64,000 nt of DNA, taken from the NCBI RefSeq assembly GCF_008312835.1, contig NZ_VSKS01000004.1, forward strand, positions 124,001 through 188,000. The letters are read 5' to 3'. Positions 7,669 through 17,635 of the stretch are shown one piece after another; position 1 is the stretch's first letter, and every line of letters starts with the position of its first letter. Position numbers and translations under genes: made by a program. Source of the DNA: Streptomyces marokkonensis. GTDB taxonomy: Bacteria; Actinomycetota; Actinomycetes; Streptomycetales; Streptomycetaceae. Below the pieces are notes generated by a model. It did not search any database, had not been told where the DNA came from, and saw only the letters and a program-made list of their open reading frames with translations.

Positions 7669-8385
7669 ATGGCAAGTGTTCTCGTGGTCGAGGACGACCA
7701 GTTCGTACGCTCGGCGCTGATCCGGCAGCTGACCGACGCCTCGCACACCGTGCGCAGCGTGGGCACGGCGCTGGAGGCGCTGCGCGAGGTCGCCCATTTC
7801 CGCTTCGACGTGGTCGTCCTGGACCTCGGACTGCCCGATCTCGACGGCTCCGAGGCCCTGAAGATGCTGCGCGGCATCACCGACGTGCCCGTGATCGTCG
7901 CCACCGCCCGGGACGACGAGACGGAGGTCGTGCGGCTGCTCAACGCCGGCGCGGACGACTATCTGACCAAGCCCTTCTCGGTGGAGCACCTCTCGGCCCG
8001 GATGGCGGCCGTGCTGCGCCGGGCGCGCTCCGGCGGCGGCGAGGCGGCGCCCTCTGCCGTGATCCGGGTCGGCGGGCTCACCGTCGACCCGCTGCGCCGG
8101 CAGGCCGAACTGGACGGCGTACGGCTCGACCTGACGCGGCGCGAGTTCGACCTGCTCGCCTTCCTCGCCGGGCGGCCGGGCGTGGTCGTGCCCCGCAAGG
8201 AACTGCTCGCCGAGGTGTGGCAGCAGTCCTACGGCGACGACCAGACCATCGACGTCCACCTGTCCTGGCTGCGCCGGAAGCTGGGGGAGACCGCCGCCCG
8301 GCCGCGCTACCTGCACACCCTGCGGGGTGTCGGCGTGAAGCTGGAGCCGCCCGCGCACGCGCCCCAAGCGGAGCCGCCGCGATGA
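7669..8385 (+). CDS. OmpR/PhoB-family response regulator
   Basis: DNA-binding response regulator of 238 residues. The receiver domain (about 1-115) has the acidic pocket E8, D9, D10, the phospho-acceptor D52 (VVVLDLGLPDLDG) and the conserved lysine in DYLTKPF. The winged helix (about 135-230) includes DQTIDVHLSWLRRKLGE. It acts with the kinase encoded directly downstream: the kinase ATG overlaps its TGA (ATGA at 8382-8385), which implies translational coupling. The signal and regulon cannot be read from the window. Confidence 0.93.
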   Translation: MASVLVVEDDQFVRSALIRQLTDASHTVRSVGTALEALREVAHFRFDVVVLDLGLPDLDGSEALKMLRGITDVPVIVATARDDETEVVRLLNAGADDYLTKPFSVEHLSARMAAVLRRARSGGGEAAPSAVIRVGGLTVDPLRRQAELDGVRLDLTRREFDLLAFLAGRPGVVVPRKELLAEVWQQSYGDDQTIDVHLSWLRRKLGETAARPRYLHTLRGVGVKLEPPAHAPQAEPPR

Positions 8386-9794
8386 GATGGGCCCTGGTGA
8401 AGGTGTCGCTGGCGGTGACCGCGATGGTCGTGGTCGCCTTCGCGGTGCCGCTCGGCCTGGTCATCCGGGAGATGGCCCGCGACCGCGCCTTCGCGGGCGC
8501 CGAGCGGGAGGCGGCGGCCGTCGCCCCCGCGCTGTCCATCACCACCGACCGCGACCAGCTCGAACGCGTCGTCGCGTCCGCCGGTTCCGGCGCCGCGATG
8601 GCCGTGCACATCCCGGCGGGCGCCGGCAGCGAGGCACTCGAGCTCGGGCAGCGGCGGGCCTCCGACGAGGACATCGCGGCGGTGCGGGAGCTGGGCCGCG
8701 CCTCCACCTCCACCGTGTCCGGCGGTTCGGCGCTGCTCCAGCCGGTGGCGCTGAGCTCCGGCGAGATCGCCGTGGTCGAGGTGTTCGTCCCCGAGTCCGA
8801 GGTCACCAACGGGGTCGGCACGGCCTGGGCCGTGCTCGCCGCGGTCGGAGTCGCGCTGATCCTCGGCTCGGTCGCGGTCGCCGACCGGCTGGGCGTCCGG
8901 ATGGTGCGGCCCGCCCAGCGGCTGGTCGAGGGGGCGCACGAGCTGGGGGAGGGCAAGCTGGGCGCCCGGGTACGGGAGGAGGGACCGACCGAACTGCGGC
9001 TGGCGGCCGTCGCGTTCAACTCCATGGCCGACCAGGTCGTCCAACTGCTCGCCAACGAAAGGGAGCTGGCCGCCGATCTGTCGCACCGGCTGCGCACGCC
9101 CCTGACCGTGCTGCGGCTCAACGCCGCCTCCCTCGGCGACGGACCGGCCGCCGAGCAGACCCGGGCGGCGGTCGAGCAGTTGGAGCGCGAGGTGGACACC
9201 ATCATCCGTACCGCCCGGGACGCCAAGCCGCAGACGGCCGCGGCGGGTCCCGGCGCCGGCTGCGACGCGGCCGAGGTCGTGCGGGAGCGGATGGCGTTCT
9301 GGTCGGCGCTCGCCGAGGACGAGGGCCGTAAATGGCGGGTGGCCGGGGCCGACCGGCCGGTGCGCATACCCGTGGCCCGCGCCGATCTGGCCGCCGCCCT
9401 CGACGCGCTGCTCGGCAACGTCTTCCGGCACACCCCCGAGGGCACCGCGTTCGCGGTCGACGTGCACAACGGCGAGGACGCGGTGATCGTCCTCGTCTCC
9501 GACGCGGGCCCCGGCATACCCGACCCCGAGGCGGCGATGGCCCGCGGCCGTGGCTCCGGCAGCGACGGCTCGACCGGGCTCGGCCTGGACATCGTGCGCC
9601 GGCTCGCGGAGGCCACCGGCGGGGACGTACGGATCGGTTCGTCGGTGCTCGGCGGAACCGAGGTGCGCGTCTGGATCCAGCTCGACGGACGCGAGCGGGC
9701 ACCCCGGCGACGAGGGCACCGGGGGAGCGTACGCCGGCGTCGCGTGCCGGGCCGCCTGGCCGGGTCCTTCAACCGGTCCCGATCCCTTCCTTGA
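8382..9794 (+). CDS. Sensor histidine kinase, partner of upstream regulator
   Basis: Membrane sensor kinase of 470 residues. A first membrane helix lies at about 5-27 and is followed by a short extracytoplasmic domain (about 28-145). A second helix comes at about 146-168, then a HAMP-like linker. The dimerisation helix carries the phospho-accepting H235 (ADLSHRLRTPLTVLR), and an HATPase domain has NVFRHTPEG, DAGPGIP and GSTGLGLDIVRRL motifs. The last ~30 residues are basic and end NRSRSLP, a tail seen in other Streptomyces kinases. The ATG overlaps the regulator's stop codon. Only 16 bp after its stop begins the chitinase remnant, so something was deleted downstream. Confidence 0.93.
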   Translation: MRWALVKVSLAVTAMVVVAFAVPLGLVIREMARDRAFAGAEREAAAVAPALSITTDRDQLERVVASAGSGAAMAVHIPAGAGSEALELGQRRASDEDIAAVRELGRASTSTVSGGSALLQPVALSSGEIAVVEVFVPESEVTNGVGTAWAVLAAVGVALILGSVAVADRLGVRMVRPAQRLVEGAHELGEGKLGARVREEGPTELRLAAVAFNSMADQVVQLLANERELAADLSHRLRTPLTVLRLNAASLGDGPAAEQTRAAVEQLEREVDTIIRTARDAKPQTAAAGPGAGCDAAEVVRERMAFWSALAEDEGRKWRVAGADRPVRIPVARADLAAALDALLGNVFRHTPEGTAFAVDVHNGEDAVIVLVSDAGPGIPDPEAAMARGRGSGSDGSTGLGLDIVRRLAEATGGDVRIGSSVLGGTEVRVWIQLDGRERAPRRRGHRGSVRRRRVPGRLAGSFNRSRSLP

Positions 9795-9810
9795 GCGCAC
9801 CCCAAGGCCG

Positions 9811-10058
9811 GCGACGGCCACCCGCGTCACCCCGGTGATCGGCGTCGACGACGTCGTCACCGAGGTCTTCACGGTCGACGACGCCACCCAGTTGGTGAAC
9901 TTCGCCAAGTCCAAGGGCCTCGGCCGGCTGTCGATGTGGTCCGGCACCCGTGACCAGCAGTGCCCCGGCGGCACCAAGCCGTCCGCCGACGCCACCTGCA
10001 GCTCGATCCTCCAGGACAGGTTCGCCTTCTCGAAGAGGCGTTCGCCGCCTGCAACTGG
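9811..10058 (+). pseudogene. C-terminal remnant of a GH18-type chitinase-like gene
   Basis: The plus-strand frame from 9811 encodes TPVIGVDDVVTEVF, VDDATQLVNFAKSKGL, RLSMWSGTRDQQCPGG and ATCSSILQDRFAFSK. This matches the end of secreted GH18 chitinase-like proteins of Streptomyces, as I recall them. The expected last residues (AFAACNW) are found in another frame from 10038, so a frameshift lies near 10030. No start, signal peptide or catalytic DxxDxDxE part is present between the kinase stop (9794) and this piece. It is a decayed fragment and probably not expressed. Confidence 0.7.
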
Positions 10059-10089
10059 CCCACATCCCCTTCAGGGCACGCATGCGAAC

Positions 10090-10122
10090 GGGGCGCGGTG
10101 CCCCCCTGGGCCACCGCGCCCC
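10090..10122. terminator. Terminator hairpin 3' of bglC
   Basis: GGGGCGCGGTG (10090-10100) pairs perfectly with CACCGCGCCCC (10112-10122) around an 11-base loop. It lies 64 bp beyond the bglC stop on the minus strand and could serve both directions. The next 60 bases are a C-rich tract (CCCCGTACCCCC repeats) with no coding signal. Confidence 0.6.
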
Positions 10123-10185
10123 GCCCCCCCCGTACCCCCCGTACCCCGCGTCCCCCGTTCCCCGTTCCCCGGTGCCCGGAGCGGG

Positions 10186-11624
<1,439 letters not shown>

Positions 11625-11625
<1 letters not shown>

Positions 11626-11638
11626 GGAAGCGCTCCCA
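11625..11638. promoter_or_regulatory. CebR operator over the bglC start
   Basis: TGGAAGCGCTCCCA differs by one base from the palindromic CebR box TGGGAGCGCTCCCA. On the minus strand it spans the ribosome site and the A of the bglC ATG (11625). Confidence 0.85.
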
Positions 11639-11733
11639 TAGGAGGTCGTGGAAGACCGACGAGTACGAAAGTAGAAGGTGAGGGGCCGAGGCGGCGGTGA
11701 CCCGGCCCCCAGGGTGCGAAGGTGAGGTGTGCG

Positions 11734-12639
11734 TCAGCCCTTGACGGCGCCCTGCATGATGCCGCCCACGATCTGCTTGCCGAAGACGGCGAAGACCAGC
11801 AGCAGGGGCAGCGTACCCAGCAGCGCACCCGCCATGATCAAGGACTGGTCGGGGGTGTACCCGCGGCCGAGGCCCGCGACCGCCACCTGCACGGTCGGGT
11901 TGCCGGTCTGGGTCAGCACCAGGAACGGCCACAGGAAGTCGTTCCACGCCTGCACGAACATCAGCATGCCGAGCACGGCCATCGCCGGCCGCGCGGCCGG
12001 GAACACCACGTGCCACACCACGCGCCAGCTGCTCGCGCCGTCGACCCGGGCGGCCTCGATGACCTCGTCGGGCAGCGCCTGAAGCAGGTACTGCCGCATG
12101 AAGAACACACCGAACGCGCTCACCAGCGACGGGAAGATGACCGCCTGCAGCTGGTCGGTCCAGTCGAGCTTGGCCACCATCATGTACAGCGGGATGATGC
12201 TGAGCTGCGGCGGAACCATCATCGTGCCGATGACCAGCAGCATCAGCGCGTTGCGGCCCTTGAAGCGCAGCTTGGCGAAGGCGAACCCGGCGACCGTCGA
12301 CAGCACGACGATGGTCACCGCGGAGATACCCGCCACGATCGTGGTGTTGAGGAACGCCTCGCCGAGATTGGCGTCCTTCCAGGCGATCTCCAGGTTCTTG
12401 AACAGGTTCGAGCCGAACCAGACCGGCGGCGGGGTCTGCGCGAGGCGCTGGTTGTCCCGGGAGGCGGCGATCGCGGTCCAGACCAGCGGGAACAGCGACA
12501 CGAGCGTGAACACGATCAGGATCACGTACGCGATCGGACCGCCGTGCAGCGTGCCACCCGCCCGCGCGGACTTCGGCAGGCGCGAGCGCTTCTGCTTCGA
12601 GGCGGGTGATGTCTCGGGGGGCGTCACAGTCGTCGTCAC
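11734..12639 (-). CDS. cebG: Cello-oligosaccharide ABC transporter permease
   Basis: Inner-membrane permease of 301 residues, MalG type (binding-protein-dependent transport). Six hydrophobic segments are visible. The EAA loop that contacts the ATPase reads EAARVDGASSWRVVWHVVFPAARP. The GTG at 12639 is chosen because AAGGAG sits eight bases upstream and the next residues (TTTVTPPETS) form a hydrophilic N-terminus. It lies 11 bp after the cebF stop. No ATPase gene is in the cluster. In known ceb systems the shared ATPase MsiK is encoded elsewhere, and this is likely here. Confidence 0.93.
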   Translation of the reverse strand: MTTTVTPPETSPASKQKRSRLPKSARAGGTLHGGPIAYVILIVFTLVSLFPLVWTAIAASRDNQRLAQTPPPVWFGSNLFKNLEIAWKDANLGEAFLNTTIVAGISAVTIVVLSTVAGFAFAKLRFKGRNALMLLVIGTMMVPPQLSIIPLYMMVAKLDWTDQLQAVIFPSLVSAFGVFFMRQYLLQALPDEVIEAARVDGASSWRVVWHVVFPAARPAMAVLGMLMFVQAWNDFLWPFLVLTQTGNPTVQVAVAGLGRGYTPDQSLIMAGALLGTLPLLLVFAVFGKQIVGGIMQGAVKG

Positions 12640-12650
12640 GGCCACACTCC

Positions 12651-13670
12651 TTAACTGCTGGCGCGCAGCCGGCGCGAGATGAGCTGGTTGATGATGCCGA
12701 TGACGATCAGGATCGCGAACATCGTCCAGGCGATCGCCGAGGCGCGGCCCAGGTGCTGGTTGACCCAGCCCTGCTCGTACAGGTACAGGCCGAGCGTCTG
12801 GAACTGGTGCTCCGCCCCGCCCGACGCGCCCTTGTTGGGGTCGAACAGCAGCGGTTCGCCGAAGACCTGGCTGGCGCCGATCGTCGAGACGACCACGGTG
12901 AACAGGATCGTCGGGCGCAGCGAGGGCAGCGTCACATGGAGGAACTGCTTCCAGCGGCTGGCGCCGTCCAGCGCCGCCGACTCGTACAGGTCCTGCGGGA
13001 TCGCCTGCATCGCGGCCAGGTAGATCAGCGCGTTGTAGCCGGTCCATCGCCAGATGATGATGGTCGACACGGCGATCTGACCGGGCCACTTGTCGTCCTG
13101 CCAGGCGATCGGATCGATCCCGACCGCGCCGAGGGCCCAGTTGATCATGCCGTAGTCCCGTCCGAAGAGCAGGACGAACACCAGGGTCGCGGCGGCGATC
13201 GAGGTGGCGTACGGCGCGAGCATCGCGACCCGCCAGAAGGTCGAGGCGCGGAGCTTGTAGTTGAGGATGTGGGCGATGCCCATGGCGATCATCAGCTGCG
13301 GGACGGTCGAGATGATGCCGATGGTCAGGGTGTTCTGCGCCGCGTTCCAGAAGAAGTCGTCGTCGAAGATCCGGGTGTAGTTCTTCAGTCCGACCCAGTT
13401 CATGTCGGTCGGCGCGGTCAGCTCGACCTGGTGCAGCGAGGCCCAGCCGGTGTAGATCAGCGGGAACAGCCCGAAGGCCGCGAACAGCAGGAAGAACGGC
13501 GAGACGAACGCGTACGGGCTCCAGCGTGCGTCGCGCTGCCAGCGGCGGGACAGTTTGGTCCGGCGCCGGTCTTCCTTGTCCGTGGAAGGGCCGCCGGGCG
13601 CACGGCCCGGGGCCGCGCCCCCCTTGACGGGGGACGCGGCGGTGTCGGAACGGGTGGCCATGCGGGTCAC
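12651..13670 (-). CDS. cebF: Cello-oligosaccharide ABC transporter permease
   Basis: Inner-membrane permease of 339 residues, MalF type. A hydrophilic N-terminus of about 50 residues is followed by six membrane helices; the first is FVSPFFLLFAAFGLFPLIYTG. The EAA loop is ESAALDGASRWKQFLHVTLPSLRP. The GTG at 13670 overlaps the cebE TGA (GTGA), so coupling is expected; ATG 13661 is an alternative. It forms the membrane channel with CebG for uptake of cellobiose delivered by CebE. Confidence 0.93.
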   Translation of the reverse strand: MTRMATRSDTAASPVKGGAAPGRAPGGPSTDKEDRRRTKLSRRWQRDARWSPYAFVSPFFLLFAAFGLFPLIYTGWASLHQVELTAPTDMNWVGLKNYTRIFDDDFFWNAAQNTLTIGIISTVPQLMIAMGIAHILNYKLRASTFWRVAMLAPYATSIAAATLVFVLLFGRDYGMINWALGAVGIDPIAWQDDKWPGQIAVSTIIIWRWTGYNALIYLAAMQAIPQDLYESAALDGASRWKQFLHVTLPSLRPTILFTVVVSTIGASQVFGEPLLFDPNKGASGGAEHQFQTLGLYLYEQGWVNQHLGRASAIAWTMFAILIVIGIINQLISRRLRASS

Positions 13671-15025
13671 TTGTCCAGGTTGTTGTCGATGGTCTTGGTG
13701 GCCGTCTCCCAGGCTTCCGCGGCGGACTTGCCCTTCGTCACCAGGATGACGCCGTTGTCCGTCAGACCCTGCTGGATGATCTGGTCCTTCGGGCCGATGA
13801 CCTGGACCGGGATCTGCTTGGCGGCCTCGGAGAAGATCGTGCCGATGGGGGCGTCACCCGTCATGTCGTTCTTCGCGCCGGTCACCTCCGGGCTGTCGAA
13901 CGCGGCCTGGGCGCTCGGGAAGCTGCCCTGCACCTCGAACAGCTTCGCCTGCTGCTCGGGCGCGGTCAGCCAGGCCACCAGCTTCTTGGCCTCTTCGACG
14001 TTCTTGCCGTTCTTCGGCACGCTCAGGAAGGAGCCGCCCCAGTTGCCGGACTTGGGGGCCACGGCCACGTCCCACTTGCCGGCCGCGTCGGGCTGCGACT
14101 TGCCCTTGATGTAGCCGAGCATCCACGGCGGGCAGGCCATCGCGGCGAACTTGTTGTTGGCGATCGTCTGGTCCCAGGCCGGCTGGAACTGCGTCTGGGC
14201 GCCGACCAGGCCCTTCTCGGCGGCCTCGGCGGTCAGGTCGAAGGCGTTCTTGACGGCCGGGTTGCTCTTGTAGATGACCTCGCCGGAGGCGTCGTAGAAC
14301 TTCTCCTCCTCACTGCTGAGGATCGCGTTGATCAGACCGCCGGGGGAGTCGAGGAAGGTGGTGCCCTTGGGGCCCTTCTTCTTGTAGTCCTCGCCGACCT
14401 GCACGAACTTCTTCCAGTCGCCGGCCCACAGCTTCGCGACCTCTTCGCGCTCGCTGGGCAGCCCGGCCTTCTCGAACAGGTCCTTGCGGTAACAGATCGC
14501 CATCGGGCCGACGTCGGTGCCCAGACCGACGGTCTGGCCGTCCTTGGTGGTGGCCTGCTCCCACTTCCAGTCCAGCCAGTTCTCCTTCTTCACCCCCGGC
14601 GCCTTGGAGAGGTCCTCGAGCTTGGCCGCCTGGGTGCTCACGATCTCGGCGATGTTGCCCACTTCGACGGCCTGGACGTCCTGCAGGCCGCTGTTGGTGG
14701 TCAGGTGGTTGAGCAGAGCGGGGTAGTAGTTCTCGTTCCGCTCGACGACGTTCTCTTCGATGTTGATGTCAGGGTTGAGCTTCTCGTACTCGTCGTAGAG
14801 TCCGGCTTCCTTGAAGCCCATGGTGCCGAAGAGACCCATGGTGATCGTGGTCTTGCCCTCGCCGCCGCCGGACGAGGAGTCGGAGTCGTCTCCACCGTCG
14901 TCGGCACAGCCGGCCAGCAGCCCGGTGCCCAGCGACACCACGGCCGCGATGGCCAGGGCCTTGCGGGCGATGGGCTTCCCCCCGCCCGACCGCTGCCGGG
15001 AGAGGGGGAGGGTACGTGCTCGCAT
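13667..15025 (-). CDS. cebE: Cello-oligosaccharide-binding lipoprotein
   Basis: Extracellular solute-binding lipoprotein of 452 residues, family 1. The signal peptide has a positive n-region, a hydrophobic core (ALAIAAVVSLGTG) and the lipobox LLAGC with C40 as the lipidated residue. An Asp/Ser/Gly-rich tether follows. The rest is the two-lobed binding-protein fold with WNDF-like aromatic patches and many lysines. The ATG at 15025 is preceded by a strong AGGAGG. It is first in the operon, downstream of a perfect CebR box at 15141-15154. It binds cellobiose and cellotriose in characterised homologues. Confidence 0.95.
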   Translation of the reverse strand: MRARTLPLSRQRSGGGKPIARKALAIAAVVSLGTGLLAGCADDGGDDSDSSSGGGEGKTTITMGLFGTMGFKEAGLYDEYEKLNPDINIEENVVERNENYYPALLNHLTTNSGLQDVQAVEVGNIAEIVSTQAAKLEDLSKAPGVKKENWLDWKWEQATTKDGQTVGLGTDVGPMAICYRKDLFEKAGLPSEREEVAKLWAGDWKKFVQVGEDYKKKGPKGTTFLDSPGGLINAILSSEEEKFYDASGEVIYKSNPAVKNAFDLTAEAAEKGLVGAQTQFQPAWDQTIANNKFAAMACPPWMLGYIKGKSQPDAAGKWDVAVAPKSGNWGGSFLSVPKNGKNVEEAKKLVAWLTAPEQQAKLFEVQGSFPSAQAAFDSPEVTGAKNDMTGDAPIGTIFSEAAKQIPVQVIGPKDQIIQQGLTDNGVILVTKGKSAAEAWETATKTIDNNLDK

Positions 15026-15365
15026 TGCGTCCTCCTGTTGCCCTGACGTGCCGACCCCCCGGCCGACGGCTCTGTCGGACCCGTATCGTGCGTTGCGGCT
15101 CGGGTGGGGAACGTGCGGGTTGTGTATGTGTCAGGTACCGTGGGAGCGCTCCCACAGGTGATGTGTTGAAGAGTCCCGGGTCCGGGCGGGGGTGTCAAGG
15201 GAGCAGACGTGGCAAACCGCGTTCAGTTATCTGCCTGTTAACTTGACGCCGGGACCCGCCTTCGGAGCCCTCGAGTCCGCACGCTGCCCTCCCGGCGGTG
15301 GCCGACGCCACTGAAGGGGCTGTTACATTCCAGGCCAGCGTGACATACGAAGGAAGGCGGAGCCG
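15026..15365. promoter_or_regulatory. Divergent cebE/cebR control region
   Basis: This is a 340-bp gap between cebE (-) and cebR (+). The CebR box at 15141-15154 is the only clear operator. For cebR a TACATT-like -10 lies about 35-40 bp before the ATG, but without a good -35. Nothing else in this gap looks coding. Confidence 0.6.
15141..15154. promoter_or_regulatory. Perfect CebR operator upstream of cebE
   Basis: TGGGAGCGCTCCCA is a perfect 14-bp palindrome identical to the known CebR box. It lies 116 bp before the cebE ATG and about 212 bp before cebR, a suitable place to repress the uptake operon. Confidence 0.92.
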
Positions 15366-16421
15366 ATGGCAAGCCACGGAGCGCGGGGCCGGAGCGGCGG
15401 CCGTCCCACCCTCGAAGAGGTGGCCGCGCGCGCCGGTGTCGGCCGAGGCACGGTCTCCCGGGTGATCAACGGCTCGCCCCGGGTGAGCGACGCGACCCGC
15501 GCCGCGGTGGAGGCGGCGGTCGCGGAGCTCGGTTACGTCCCGAACACGGCCGCCCGCGCCCTGGCCGCCAACCGCACGGACGCCATCGCCCTGGTCGTGC
15601 CCGAGCCGGAGACCCGGTTCTTCGCCGAGCCGTACTTCTCCGACATGCTGCGGGGCGTCGGGGCGGCGCTGTCGGACACCGAGATGCAGCTCCTGCTGAT
15701 CTTCGCGGGCAGCGACCGGGAGCGGCAGCGGCTCGCCCAGTACCTGGCCGCCCACCGGGTGGACGGCGTCCTGCTGGTCTCGGTGCACGCCGACGACCCG
15801 CTGCCCGACATGCTGTCCCAGCTGGAGATCCCCGCGGTGATCAGCGGCCCCCGCTCGGCCGCGGAGACGCTCACCTCGGTCGACTCCGACAACTACGGCG
15901 GCGCCCGGCAGGCCGTCGAGCACCTCGTCGGGCGGGGCCGGCGCACCATAGCCCACATCACCGGCCGCCTCGACGTGTACGGCGCCCAGCGGCGCATCGA
16001 CGGCTACCGCGACGCCCTGCGCGACGCGGGCCACGAGGCGGACGACCTGCTGATCGAACCGGGCGACTTCTCCGAGGAGGGCGGCCGGCGCGCGATGGCG
16101 GCCCTGCTGGAGCGCCGCCCCGACCTGGACGCCGTCTTCGCCGCCTCCGACGTCACCGCTGCCGGTGCGCGCCAGGCCCTGCGCGAGGCGGGCCGCCGCA
16201 TCCCCGACGACGTGGCGCTGGTCGGCTACGACGACTCCGCGATCGCCCGCCACATGGACCCGCCGCTGACCAGTGTGCGCCAGCCGATCCAGGAGATGGG
16301 CCGCGCGATGATCGACCTCCTCCTCGCCGAGGTCGCCGACCGCCGCCCGCCGGCCTCGCGGGGCCTGGAGCGCCGCCAGATGGTGCTGGCCACGGAACTG
16401 GTCGGCCGCGCCTCCTCCTGA
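15366..16421 (+). CDS. cebR: LacI-family repressor of cellobiose utilisation
   Basis: LacI/GalR-type repressor of 351 residues. The helix-turn-helix and hinge are at about 14-65 (PTLEEVAARAGVGRGTVSRV, then SPRVSDATRAAV), and a periplasmic-binding-like effector domain follows to the end. RBS-like AAGGAAGGCGGA precedes the ATG. It is divergent from cebEFG-bglC, and two matching operators are present (15141-15154 and 11625-11638), which identifies it as CebR. In characterised streptomycetes CebR is released by cello-oligosaccharides, which induces cellulose use and, in pathogens, toxin production. No toxin genes occur in this window. Confidence 0.95.
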   Translation: MASHGARGRSGGRPTLEEVAARAGVGRGTVSRVINGSPRVSDATRAAVEAAVAELGYVPNTAARALAANRTDAIALVVPEPETRFFAEPYFSDMLRGVGAALSDTEMQLLLIFAGSDRERQRLAQYLAAHRVDGVLLVSVHADDPLPDMLSQLEIPAVISGPRSAAETLTSVDSDNYGGARQAVEHLVGRGRRTIAHITGRLDVYGAQRRIDGYRDALRDAGHEADDLLIEPGDFSEEGGRRAMAALLERRPDLDAVFAASDVTAAGARQALREAGRRIPDDVALVGYDDSAIARHMDPPLTSVRQPIQEMGRAMIDLLLAEVADRRPPASRGLERRQMVLATELVGRASS

Positions 16422-16500
16422 GCCCCGGGGCGTCGACGCCCGCGCGGGTCCCGGGTCGCCTCCGCGGCGCGCGCGAGCCCTGTGCCCGGGGCAGGCGCTG

Positions 16501-17313
16501 TCATTCGGTGCGGCGCCTCAGCGCGGCGAGGGTCTCCCCGACCAGCGCCCGCGCCCCGGCCACCGTCGCCGCCAGCGACTCCGCGGTCCCGCCGGGCGCC
16601 CCCAGCACGCCGCGGACCCGCGGGCCGAAGCCGGCCGGCGCGGCCGGCAGCGTCTCGGCGACAGCGAGCGCGCCCTTCTCGTTGAGGCACCAGCGCCGGT
16701 CGTCGGCGAACATCGCCTGCACCAGCACCCCGACGGCCCGGGACAGACACAGCGAGACGTAGAGGGTGTCCGCCCGCGCCGCGCCCTTCGCCGCCGCGCC
16801 GGCCAGGAACTCCGCCTCCCAGGCTCCCGCGGTGAGCGCCTCTCGCAGCGGCTCGGGGTAGGCCGAGGTCAGGCGCCGGAGGTCCGTCAGCGCGCCGGAC
16901 GGGTCGGCCAGTACCTGACCGAGCGCCACCTCGCCCGCGTAGCAGGGCGACCAGAACCCGAGCGGATGACCTGCCTGCACGCCGACTTCGTACCGGCCCT
17001 CGCGGCAGTCCGCCCACACCCGCTCGACCCGGTCCAGGTCCCGCAGGATCCAGTCCACCGCCACGCCGTCGGCCCGCAGCCACGCACCGCCGTTCACCCA
17101 CGGTCCCCAGCCGCCCGGACCGGCCACCTCCCCATCGGGGCCGGCCAGCGCGCGCAGAGCGGCGAGATCGAGCTCGCCACGGTAGTAGACGCCGAGGTCC
17201 CAGTCCGATTCGGGCCCGTGCTCCCCGCGTGCCCGGCTGCCGCCGAGCATGACTCCGACGACGCCCGGAACCTCGGCCAGGCGGTGGGCCATGTCCTCGA
17301 TGATCACCCGCAC
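16501..17313 (-). CDS. Nucleotidyltransferase-fold protein
   Basis: A 270-residue protein whose N-terminus shows the DNA-polymerase-beta-like nucleotidyltransferase signature: VMLGGSRARGEHGPESDWDLGVYY, with the G-S motif and the D-x-D pair in SDWDL. The remaining ~200 residues are helical and resemble the C-terminal part of aminoglycoside/DUF4037-type transferases. It may transfer AMP to a small molecule or protein; resistance is not implied. GTG 17313 is chosen (MRVIIEDMAHRLAEV). No clear ribosome site is seen and ATG 17292 is an alternative. It is convergent with cebR and lies downstream of tRNA-His in the same direction. Confidence 0.78.
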   Translation of the reverse strand: MRVIIEDMAHRLAEVPGVVGVMLGGSRARGEHGPESDWDLGVYYRGELDLAALRALAGPDGEVAGPGGWGPWVNGGAWLRADGVAVDWILRDLDRVERVWADCREGRYEVGVQAGHPLGFWSPCYAGEVALGQVLADPSGALTDLRRLTSAYPEPLREALTAGAWEAEFLAGAAAKGAARADTLYVSLCLSRAVGVLVQAMFADDRRWCLNEKGALAVAETLPAAPAGFGPRVRGVLGAPGGTAESLAATVAGARALVGETLAALRRRTE

Positions 17314-17393
17314 GGAGCAAGTGTGGCATCCGCCGACCCGGCGGGCCGGCCGTTGTCCGCCCGTGGCCGCCGGAGGCGGTGCCCGGACGACGA

Positions 17394-17435
17394 AAGAGGC
17401 CGATGACCCGCGTTCACGCAGGTCATCGGCCTCTT
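17394..17435 (-). terminator. Terminator of tRNA-His
   Basis: AAGAGGCCGATGACC (17394-17408) pairs perfectly with GGTCATCGGCCTCTT (17421-17435), a 15-bp stem around a 12-base loop. It begins eight bases after the tRNA 3' end on the minus strand and is followed by TTTCG. It may also end readthrough towards the nucleotidyltransferase gene. Confidence 0.75.
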
Positions 17436-17442
17436 GTGCGAG

Positions 17443-17516
17443 GGTGAGTGACGGGACTCGAACCCGCGGCATCCTGGACCACAACCAGGTGCTCTACCAG
17501 CTGAGCTACACCCACC
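17443..17516 (-). tRNA. tRNA-His (anticodon GTG)
   Basis: On the minus strand the cloverleaf is complete: acceptor GTGGGTG with CACTCAC, D arm GCTCAGCTGGTAGAGC, anticodon loop TTGTGGT with GTG, and T arm GGGTTCGAGTCCC. An extra 5' G (17516) pairs with C73 (17443), the histidine-tRNA hallmark. CCA is not encoded. No direct repeat or integrase is nearby, so it is not being used as an attachment site here. Confidence 0.97.
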
Positions 17517-17635
17517 ATGGCCTTGTCGGTTGAGGTCAGTGACTTTCCCCGACCGGCCGAGAAAAAGTGTACAGGGTCCGAAGGGGTGCTCGCGCACGGC
17601 TTTTCCCGGGGGCCCCCGAGGACCCCTCGGCGCCT

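Noticed and set aside
8382-9331. Alternative plus-strand frame from 8387 inside the kinase gene
   Set aside because: Arg/Gly-rich shadow translation, while the frame from 8382 has every kinase motif.
10123-10185. C-rich tract as a regulatory RNA
   Set aside because: The tract is simple CCCCGTA/CCCCGTT repetition without pairing partners. It most likely reflects slippage near a terminator.
17443-17516. tRNA-His as an integration site
   Set aside because: No direct repeat of the tRNA 3' end and no integrase were found nearby.
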